From Saprospiraceae bacterium (GTDB lineage Bacteria > Bacteroidota > Bacteroidia > Chitinophagales > Saprospiraceae): a stretch of 5,179 bases of DNA. Under the pieces are notes generated by a model that did not search any database, was not told the origin of the DNA, and was given only the letters and a program-made list of their open reading frames with translations. Shown in pieces: positions 1 through 5,179 of the stretch. The position numbers and the translations under genes were made by a program. The stretch spans positions 1 to 5,179 of the forward strand of contig SCUG01000211.1 of NCBI GenBank assembly GCA_004297645.1. The letters are read 5' to 3'. How positions within the stretch are numbered: position 1 is the stretch's first letter; every line of letters starts with the position of its first letter.

Positions 1-398
1 AATTCATTGCCCTCACTATTTGTACTAAGCCTATTTGGTTCTGGCTGCATCCCGATTACTCGGATGGCTAAAGTTTAATAGCAAATGTCAAATGGACAAA
101 ACCTGGCGTTCAAAAGTATAGCTTGAAAATATTAAAGAGTAGTAGGTGACTTTCCGGATTTCTTTTCTTCTCTCGATGCGCTAATAGTGGCCCTAATTTA
201 CCCCCCCCTCAGAATAATGCAATAGTCATTTCGATTGTATTCTTCAAATCTCTGACGTTATTCGAAATAGCAATACTGCCGGATTTGTATGGGTTTTGAA
301 GTTGACAGGATGAGTGCCGGACAGCCTGGCTTATGCCAGACCTTCTGCAAGGGCGACGGAAAGGGGAATGGAGGTTTCGGGTTTCGGGAAGGCCGGCC
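1..398. other. Left flank without a supportable gene
   Basis: No open frame here looks like a real protein. A 72-codon minus-strand frame at 209-427 overlaps the end of the GH65 gene in another phase and has no recognisable motif. Plus frame 3 is open from the window edge to a TAA at 69-71 (last residues roughly PIWFWLHPDYSDG) and could be the tail of a truncated gene, but 22 residues cannot decide this. Minus-strand ATG at 48-50 also opens a frame that leaves the window, with a TACTTTTG match to the Bacteroidota -7 element at 111-118, equally undecided. Other visible items are a run of eight C at 201-208, a 5-bp stem with loop TTAT at 326-339, and a GGCCGGCC palindrome at 391-398 just past the GH65 stop. 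None is followed by a T-tract on the minus strand, so no clear terminator of the GH65 gene can be named. Confidence 0.6.
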
Positions 399-2753
399 CT
401 AAAAATGGCCCGCCGCCTGCTGCTCAATATGGCCTGACGTCTTTATTTCATTGTAATTGATGGAGGCCCGGTTGCCAATGGAATAAATTTCCCCATTCAA
501 CCGCAAGCTCAGCGGAATATCCGTCAAATTCAAAATCGTGGTGCTCTTTCCATCCACTTTGACCTGAATCAGAAATTCCCGCCACCGGATTTTGAACGAG
601 TAAGCCGCCCAGCCTTTGGGCAGGTAAGGGCTAAAAGACAGCATGCCGTCCTCTGCCCGCATCCCTCCAAACCCCTCGACGAAGGCCATCCAGGTGCCGG
701 CCATGCTGGTGATGTGGAGGCCGTCTTCGGTGTCGTTGTTGTAATCGTCGAGGTCGAGGCGGGCAGTGCGGAGGTACATGCCGTAGGCCATGTCGTGTTT
801 GCCGAGGCGGGCCGCCAGGATGGCGTGCACACAGGCAGACAACGAACTTTCGTGTACAGTCATCGGTTCGTAAAAGTCAAAATTCCGGCGCAGGGTTTCC
901 GTATCGAAATCCTCTGCGAAGAAATAAATCCCCTGCAAGACATCGGCCTGTTTGATAAAACACGAGCGCAGGATTCGGTCCCACGACCATTTCTGGTTGA
1001 GCGGCTTATCAGCCTCCGAAAGGGTGTCAACCGTGCGCAATTCTTTGTCGAGAAAACCTTCCTGTTGGAGAAAAACACCCCTTTTCTCATCGGCAGGGAA
1101 ATACATGTTGGCGATGATGTTCCGCCAGGTAGCCGTTTCTTTTTCTTTATTAAACTTCAACCCAGCTTCGAGGGCGGCGTATTTTTCGGGGGCCACCTTC
1201 GTCACATATTCCAGCGATTCCAGCGCGTATTTCATTGTCCACACGGCGAGGTAGTTCGTGTACCAGTTGTTGTTGACGTTGTTCTCGTATTCATTGGGAC
1301 CGGTGACGCCGTGCATTACAAACTGCTGTTTCGGGGCCGACCAATGCACTCGTTGCGCCCAGAATCTGGCAACGCCGATAAGCACTTCCAGCCCGTACTC
1401 CACGAGATAATCCTGCTCAGCCGTGTACCTGACGTAGTTGAAGATGGCGTAGGCGATGGCACCGTTGCGGTGAATTTCTTCGAAGGTGATTTCCCATTCG
1501 TTGTGGCACTCTTCGCCGTTCATGGTCACCATTGGGTAGAGGGCAGCACCATTGGTGAAGCCGAGTTTCGCTGCATTTTCAATAGCTTTTTTCAAGTGCT
1601 TGTACCGGTAAACCAAGAGGTTGCGGGCCACTTGTTGGCCGGCGGTAGCGAGGTAAAAGGGCAGGCAATAGGCCTCGGTATCCCAATAAGTAGAGCCACC
1701 GTATTTTTCGCCGGTGAAGCCCTTCGGGCCAATGTTGAGGCGCTCGTCTTCGCCGGTGTAAGTTTGATAAAGTTGAAAAATGTTGAAGCGGATACCCTGC
1801 TGCGCCGCCACATCCCCTTCGATGGCAATGTCAGCTTCTTCCCATTTGGCCGCCCATGCTGCTGCCTGTTCCTTCAAAAGTTGTGCGAATCCTGTATTGG
1901 CGGCCTGTTTCAGCAAGGTGCGGCAATGCGCGGCAAGCTCCGTTTTCTTATGATACAAAGAGGAAACCACCGCCCCGAATTTGTACACCACGATTTCATC
2001 GCCGGGTTTGCAGTCGATGTTCACCGGCACCGACACGAATTTATCCTCCATGAAAGGCTGCGAATCGGTTTCCATTTTTTCTCCATTTTTGAAAATGGAA
2101 AACCGCATGCCCGTGCACACTTGAAACTTCGTTTTCTTAGTCTCAGCCAAGATGTATCCTGATCGCCGTTTGACGGATTTGTTGATTTCAACCCAAAACT
2201 TCTCGTCCCAGTTGGCGTCCTTGTTCGACACCCCGGCGTCCACATAAGGTGCCACGGTGAGCCGCCCATCGAAGTTGAGGGGTCTGACGGCATAGCTGAT
2301 GGCACCCAATTCTTTTTCGGCGAGGCTGCAAAACCGGCGGCTGCGAACTTCCACTTCTTTACCACTCACGAGGCGGGCAGAAAAACTGCGTTCCAGATAC
2401 CCCTCCTTCATGTTCAGTTCTCGCCTGAAATCCTTCACTTTGCAGGTGGCGAGGTCGAGCACCTCGCCGTCTATTTTTACGTCAATGCCAATCCAGTTCG
2501 GGGCGTTGAGCACTTTGGCGAAATATTCGGGATAACCGTTTTTCCACCACCCCACCCTCGTTTTATCGGGATAGTAAATGCCAGCGACGTAGCTGCCCTG
2601 GAGCCTCTTGCCGCTGAACTGTTCTTCGAAATTGGCGCGCTGCCCCATGCAGCCGTTGCCAATGCTGAAACAACTTTCGGACACCTCGTTGAATTCGGGA
2701 TGGAAGCCCTCTTCAATAATTTTCCAGGGGTCGTGCTTGAGGTAGTTCTTCAT
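399..2753 (-). CDS. mapA: GH65 glycoside phosphorylase, probable maltose phosphorylase
   Basis: This 784-residue cytosolic enzyme probably converts maltose and phosphate into glucose and beta-D-glucose 1-phosphate. No signal peptide is visible, and the length is usual for GH65. Approximate layout: N-terminal beta-sandwich 1-270, helical linker 270-310, (alpha/alpha)6 catalytic barrel 310-690, small C-terminal beta domain 700-765. Visible motifs are YWDTE (356-360), HNEWEITFE (417-425), TGPNEY (484-489) with Glu488 as predicted general acid, KQADVL (601-606), and HESSLS (634-639), which belongs to the phosphate-binding region. The lysine-glutamine and His/Ser-Ser motifs fit a phosphorylase. 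HNEWEITFE corresponds to the acceptor loop that in Lactobacillus maltose phosphorylase confers alpha-1,4 specificity, so maltose is preferred over trehalose, kojibiose or nigerose as substrate. The start ATG lies 35 bases after the pgmB stop and has no Shine-Dalgarno sequence, so translation from a shared pgmB transcript is likely. Family assignment is firm; substrate is inferred. Confidence 0.93.
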   Translation of the reverse strand: MKNYLKHDPWKIIEEGFHPEFNEVSESCFSIGNGCMGQRANFEEQFSGKRLQGSYVAGIYYPDKTRVGWWKNGYPEYFAKVLNAPNWIGIDVKIDGEVLDLATCKVKDFRRELNMKEGYLERSFSARLVSGKEVEVRSRRFCSLAEKELGAISYAVRPLNFDGRLTVAPYVDAGVSNKDANWDEKFWVEINKSVKRRSGYILAETKKTKFQVCTGMRFSIFKNGEKMETDSQPFMEDKFVSVPVNIDCKPGDEIVVYKFGAVVSSLYHKKTELAAHCRTLLKQAANTGFAQLLKEQAAAWAAKWEEADIAIEGDVAAQQGIRFNIFQLYQTYTGEDERLNIGPKGFTGEKYGGSTYWDTEAYCLPFYLATAGQQVARNLLVYRYKHLKKAIENAAKLGFTNGAALYPMVTMNGEECHNEWEITFEEIHRNGAIAYAIFNYVRYTAEQDYLVEYGLEVLIGVARFWAQRVHWSAPKQQFVMHGVTGPNEYENNVNNNWYTNYLAVWTMKYALESLEYVTKVAPEKYAALEAGLKFNKEKETATWRNIIANMYFPADEKRGVFLQQEGFLDKELRTVDTLSEADKPLNQKWSWDRILRSCFIKQADVLQGIYFFAEDFDTETLRRNFDFYEPMTVHESSLSACVHAILAARLGKHDMAYGMYLRTARLDLDDYNNDTEDGLHITSMAGTWMAFVEGFGGMRAEDGMLSFSPYLPKGWAAYSFKIRWREFLIQVKVDGKSTTILNLTDIPLSLRLNGEIYSIGNRASINYNEIKTSGHIEQQAAGHF

Positions 2754-2788
2754 GTTTGCAGAAATATTTTGGCTGAGATACCGCCTAA

Positions 2789-3442
2789 TCAGCGCCGCAA
2801 CAATGCGGTTATTTTTTCAAAATCATAATTTTTAAAACCAGGGATGACGGCATGGGACTCTTTGAGGTCTTTCTGCGCCCCGATGCCAATGGCCCAAAAC
2901 CCACCGGCCAGTGCTGCCTCGATTCCTTTGGCCGCATCCTCGAAAACGATGGCTTCGGACGGTGCCACGCCGAGCGCTGTGGCGCCGAGCAGGAACACCT
3001 CCGGGTCGGGTTTGCTTTTGGTGGTTTGGTTGCCGTCTATCAGGGCGTCGAAATACGGCCTCAGCCCGATTTTTTCCAAAATGGTTAGTGCGTTTTTACT
3101 CGCAGAGCCAAGGCCTATTTTCACCCTCTTGCTCCTCAGTTCATTGAGAAATTCGAGCACGCCTTCGAGAATTTCAGAGGGCGTCATGGTGGAGATGAGT
3201 TGAACGTACCAGTCATTTTTTTTTGCGGCGAGGGCCGCCTTTTCTTTTGCTGTTTTCACCACTCCGCCCCACGACAAAATCAGGTCGAGCGACTGCATGC
3301 GGCTCACGCCTTTCAGCTTCTCATTTTCCGTTTCGGTAAAATCGAACCCCAGTTCCTGGGCCAGCCGCCGCCACGCCTGAAAGTGGTATTTTGCCGTGTC
3401 AACGATGACGCCGTCGAGGTCGAAAATGCAGGCTTTTATCAT
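2789..3442 (-). CDS. pgmB: Beta-phosphoglucomutase (HAD superfamily)
   Basis: The 217-residue product should interconvert beta-D-glucose 1-phosphate and glucose 6-phosphate, taking up the product of the neighbouring GH65 phosphorylase. HAD motif I is FDLDG (7-11), with Asp8 as nucleophile and Asp10 as acid/base. His20, Arg48 within KGVSR, Ser113 within GSASKN, Lys144 within SKPDP, and Glu168-Asp169 within FEDA line up, one residue off, with the known catalytic and metal or phosphate ligands of Lactococcus lactis beta-PGM. The alpha-helical cap lies at about 15-90. An upstream in-frame ATG at 3520 would add 26 residues (begins MEISTRQRG). I reject it because that stretch precedes the universal MIKACIFDLDG start and would cover the predicted promoter. 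The mRNA leader before the chosen ATG is A/T-rich with no Shine-Dalgarno sequence. The gene is first in a two-gene unit. A general HAD phosphatase is the alternative, but the KGVSR and GSASKN motifs and the GH65 partner favour beta-PGM. Confidence 0.92.
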   Translation of the reverse strand: MIKACIFDLDGVIVDTAKYHFQAWRRLAQELGFDFTETENEKLKGVSRMQSLDLILSWGGVVKTAKEKAALAAKKNDWYVQLISTMTPSEILEGVLEFLNELRSKRVKIGLGSASKNALTILEKIGLRPYFDALIDGNQTTKSKPDPEVFLLGATALGVAPSEAIVFEDAAKGIEAALAGGFWAIGIGAQKDLKESHAVIPGFKNYDFEKITALLRR

Positions 3443-3468
3443 TGAAAAACAGTTTATTTTGAGCGCTG

Positions 3469-3476
3469 CGAAGTTA
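3469..3476 (-). promoter_or_regulatory. Predicted -7 element for the pgmB-GH65 unit
   Basis: Read on the minus strand this is TAACTTCG, a match to the Bacteroidota TAnnTTTG/TTCG -7 element. It ends 26 bases before the pgmB start codon. I see no clear TTG at the expected -33 distance, so the call rests on the -7 match and its position. Confidence 0.45.
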
Positions 3477-3506
3477 GCATAATATGGAATCCTACCTCGC
3501 TGCCGG

Positions 3507-3520
3507 GTGGATATTTCCAC
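3507..3520. promoter_or_regulatory. Small palindrome between divergent promoters
   Basis: The sequence GTGGATATTTCCAC has perfect 5-base arms (GTGGA/TCCAC) around TATT. It lies in the spacer just upstream of the predicted tilS -7 element and about 30 bases upstream of the pgmB one, a place where an operator could sit. A perfect 5-base arm pair with this spacing arises by chance in roughly one in nine sequences of this length, so a regulatory role is only a possibility. Confidence 0.2.
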
Positions 3521-3527
3521 TTTTTTC

Positions 3528-3535
3528 TACCTTCG
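3528..3535 (+). promoter_or_regulatory. Predicted -7 element for tilS
   Basis: TACCTTCG matches the Bacteroidota TAnnTTTG/TTCG -7 element and ends 24 bases before the tilS ATG, implying a short leader. No convincing TTG lies at the -33 distance. The arrangement mirrors the element facing pgmB across a 51-base gap. Confidence 0.45.
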
Positions 3536-3559
3536 TTCGCCATCAATGCCGAAACTGCC

Positions 3560-4933
3560 ATGATAGAGAGAATGTTGAAATTTCTCGAAGAAAATGAGCT
3601 GCTGACACCCGGCAGCAAAACGCTCATTGCCGCCAGTGCCGGGCTGGATTCCAGCGTGCTTTGCCATTTGTTTGAAAAGGCCGGGCTTGGTTTCGGAATT
3701 GCCCACTGCAACTTCCTTCTGAGGGGGGAGGAGTCCAACGAAGACGAGGTGTTTGCCAGAAACATGGCTAACGAAATGGGCGTCCCAATTTATGTCAAAC
3801 GGTTTCATACTTCGCTTTACGCCAATAGGAACAAACTCTCCATACAGGAGGCTGCCCGCGATCTGCGATATGAATGGTTTTCGCAGGTCAGCGCAGAGCA
3901 TGGATATAGGCGGATTGCCACCGCCCACCACCTCGACGATAGCGTAGAAACCATGCTTTTTAACCTGACCAAAGGTTGTGGCATCAGGGGGCTGCACGGC
4001 ATATTGCCGGCACATGGCCCTCTCATCCGGCCCCTCCTCTTCGCCACCCGCCGTGAGTTGGAAAAGTATGCCTGGGAAAATAATGTGCACTACCGGGAAG
4101 ACTCGTCCAATATGACGGAAAAATACTCGCGCAACATCATCAGGAAGAAAGTGATACCCGTTTTGGAACAAATCAATCCGGCATTTCATGAAAGCGCCGC
4201 TGCGACTATCGGCCGGTTGCGGGAAGTGGAACACGTGTATCACCTTTTTTTTAAAAACCTGAAAGAAGTAGTGATGAGGCAGCGAGGCGATAAAATCTTT
4301 ATCAATAAGGGCAAACTTGATGCAGCAGGGCTGAATGGCACCATCCTTTACGAATTGTTGCGGCCGTTTGAATTCAACAAAGACCAGGTACCCCAAATCA
4401 TGCAGAGCCTTGGCAATGCACCCGGAACCATGTTTTTTTCTCCCACACACCGGCTGCTCATTGACCGGGAAAACCTGATTATTAAGAGTTCGAAAGAAGA
4501 AACGAACCCTGTTTTTTATGTCAGTAATACCACCACCAAGGTGGACCTCGGCGACGGGAAAATAACTTTTCAATTGAAAAATGAACCCCCTGATTCATTT
4601 CCCAACAATGAGAACAAAGCCTATCTTGACTACTTTAAACTCCAGTTTCCATTAGTGCTGCGGCATTGGAAGGACGGAGACAGCTTTCAGCCGCTGGGGA
4701 TGGATGGCCACCATCAGAAACTCCAGGATTTCTTCAGCACCCACAAGATTTCGAGATTCGATAAAGATAAGGTATGGATTTTGGAGAGCGCTGGGCAAAT
4801 TTGTTGGGTGGCGGGCATGCGCCCCGACGAGCGGTTCAAGGTCACCCCGATGACCCGCCTTTGCTTGGAAGCCACTTTCTTCCCGGCTACTTTTACCGAT
4901 GACAACCCAAACAATGAACAAGGTGTCGTGTAA
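3560..4933 (+). CDS. tilS: tRNA(Ile)-lysidine synthase TilS
   Basis: This 457-residue cytosolic enzyme uses ATP and lysine to turn C34 of the CAU anticodon of tRNA(Ile2) into lysidine, so that the tRNA reads AUA and is charged with isoleucine. It is essential in most bacteria. The N-terminal PP-loop ATPase domain (about 20-200) shows the nucleotide-binding loop SAGLDS (26-31), HCNFLLRGEES (49-59), TAHHLDDSVET (121-131), GCGIRGL (139-145), RPLL (157-160), EDSSN (180-184) and RNIIR (191-195). A linker domain follows. The C-terminal TilS domain has the LRHWKDGDSFQPLGM block (367-381), KLQDFF (387-392) and DERFKVT (423-429). The full set of blocks shows an intact gene of normal length. The oddity is Ala27 in place of the first glycine of the usual SGGxDS PP-loop. 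ATG 3560 is the first start in this frame after the promoter; ATG 3572 is a weaker alternative. It is transcribed divergently from pgmB with no Shine-Dalgarno sequence. Confidence 0.96.
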   Translation: MIERMLKFLEENELLTPGSKTLIAASAGLDSSVLCHLFEKAGLGFGIAHCNFLLRGEESNEDEVFARNMANEMGVPIYVKRFHTSLYANRNKLSIQEAARDLRYEWFSQVSAEHGYRRIATAHHLDDSVETMLFNLTKGCGIRGLHGILPAHGPLIRPLLFATRRELEKYAWENNVHYREDSSNMTEKYSRNIIRKKVIPVLEQINPAFHESAAATIGRLREVEHVYHLFFKNLKEVVMRQRGDKIFINKGKLDAAGLNGTILYELLRPFEFNKDQVPQIMQSLGNAPGTMFFSPTHRLLIDRENLIIKSSKEETNPVFYVSNTTTKVDLGDGKITFQLKNEPPDSFPNNENKAYLDYFKLQFPLVLRHWKDGDSFQPLGMDGHHQKLQDFFSTHKISRFDKDKVWILESAGQICWVAGMRPDERFKVTPMTRLCLEATFFPATFTDDNPNNEQGVV

Positions 4934-4945
4934 ATAATTTTCCTG

Positions 4946-4963
4946 TTTAGGCGGTTTAGGTGG
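4946..4963 (+). repeat. Two tandem 9-base near-copies
   Basis: TTTAGGCGG (4946-4954) is followed directly by TTTAGGTGG (4955-4963), differing at one base. The second copy forms the left arm of the hairpin that follows, so either copy could in principle pair with the right arm. Confidence 0.4.
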
Positions 4964-4991
4964 TTTTAACTTAACCTTCAAAACCTCCTAA
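4956..4991 (+). terminator. Hairpin downstream of tilS, possible transcript end
   Basis: TTAGGTGGTTTT (4956-4967) pairs with AAAACCTCCTAA (4980-4991) in 11 of 12 positions, with one T-T mismatch and a 12-base loop. It begins 22 bases after the tilS stop. No T-tract follows on the plus strand, so it is not a textbook intrinsic terminator. It may protect the 3' end, or terminate weakly. The nearly symmetric stem would also form on the minus strand. Confidence 0.4.
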
Positions 4992-5034
4992 GTCAACGTG
5001 TTCGAAATAAGATGAAAAAACACAAGGGAGGCTG

Positions 5035-5179
5035 TATCATAAGTCATCGCTAAAAAATTGTGACCAAATTCTTCAACACAGAGGCACAGAAACACAGAGT
5101 TGAGTTTGGTTCTCTGTGCCTCCGTGTCTCTGTGTTGAAATAAAAATTGTCAAGCTAATTCCAGCGTTGACTTATGATA
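5035..5179. repeat. Composite imperfect palindrome, possible MITE-like element, cut by window end
   Basis: The outer arms 5035-5051 (starting TATCATAAGTCA) and 5163-5179 are inverted repeats matching at 16 of 17 positions. The right arm ends exactly at the last base of the window, so the repeat probably continues. Between them, unpaired A/T-rich spacers flank a second, nearly concentric inverted repeat at 5072-5139. Sharp terminal inverted repeats with no coding capacity fit a small non-autonomous element of the MITE type. The left arm with its upstream bases (GAGGCTG at 5028-5034) reminds me of insertion-sequence ends, but this is recall and not a database match. No target duplication can be seen because the right border is missing. 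Confidence 0.55.
5072..5139. repeat. Long hairpin of CACAGAG-type repeat
   Basis: TTCAACACAGAG (5072-5083) pairs perfectly with CTCTGTGTTGAA (5128-5139). The stem continues inward to a total of 28 positions, with 24 Watson-Crick pairs, one G-T pair and three mismatches, closing on a 12-base loop (5100-5111). Each arm is itself built from reiterated CACAGAG/CACAGA units (CTCTGTG on the other arm). Similar cacagaggcacagag sequences occur between genes in many environmental bacteria, to my recollection. It has no coding potential and could fold in either RNA strand. Confidence 0.7.

Noticed and set aside
228..268. Inverted ATTTCGA/TCGAAAT pair
   Set aside because: Only seven bases with a 27-base gap; expected by chance in A/T-rich sequence.
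326..339. Terminator for the GH65 gene (CTGGC-TTAT-GCCAG)
   Set aside because: A five-base stem about 60 bases past the stop, with no following T-tract on the minus strand.
714..2162. A 482-codon plus-strand open frame opposite the GH65 gene
   Set aside because: It runs in exact codon register with the GH65 gene on the other strand. Such frames stay open when the real gene avoids TTA, CTA and TCA codons. The translation has no recognisable domain, while the minus-strand protein carries all GH65 motifs.
3443..3520. A 26-residue N-terminal extension of pgmB from the ATG at 3520
   Set aside because: HAD proteins of this family start a few residues before FDLDG; the extension resembles no targeting signal and would overlap the predicted promoter.
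3527..4573. A 348-codon minus-strand open frame opposite tilS
   Set aside because: It is also in exact codon register with the real gene, covers the predicted tilS promoter, and shows no family motif, whereas TilS is complete on the plus strand.
5012..5053. Short frame MKKHKGGCIISHR starting at 5012
   Set aside because: Thirteen codons running into the inverted repeat. It could be the start of a gene broken by insertion, but nothing supports translation.
5072..5139. CRISPR-like repeat
   Set aside because: The repeated units form one inverted pair, with no regularly spaced direct repeats and no unique spacers.

Overview
The window carries three confident genes in a divergent layout and looks like chromosomal DNA of a Bacteroidota bacterium. 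Three points suggest this. There are two matches to the Bacteroidota-type -7 promoter element (TAnnTTYG). No start codon has a clear Shine-Dalgarno sequence. The protein motifs fit as well, for example the HCNFxLRGxES block of TilS. This placement is an inference; there is no rRNA or other phylogenetic marker here.

Layout. Positions 1-398 hold no gene I can support. On the minus strand, pgmB (start at 3442, stop at 2789) is followed after 35 bases by a glycoside hydrolase family 65 phosphorylase (start at 2753, stop at 399). This is a compact two-gene unit. Positions 3443-3559 are a short divergent promoter region. On the plus strand, tilS (3560-4933) encodes tRNA(Ile)-lysidine synthase. Downstream of it lie a short hairpin (4956-4991) and a large imperfect palindrome (about 5035-5179). 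The palindrome is cut by the window end and looks like a small mobile or repeated intergenic element.

How the genes work together. The GH65 enzyme carries the acceptor-loop sequence expected of maltose phosphorylase. It would split maltose with phosphate into glucose and beta-D-glucose 1-phosphate. The pgmB product would convert the latter to glucose 6-phosphate for glycolysis. This is a known, energy-saving cytosolic route for maltose. No transporter or regulator gene is visible in the window. TilS is a housekeeping tRNA modification enzyme with no functional link to the sugar pair; they only share the intergenic region.

I found no previously undescribed multi-gene system. The points most worth a second look are the composite palindrome at the right edge, the altered PP-loop signature of TilS, and the matched pair of divergent promoter elements.
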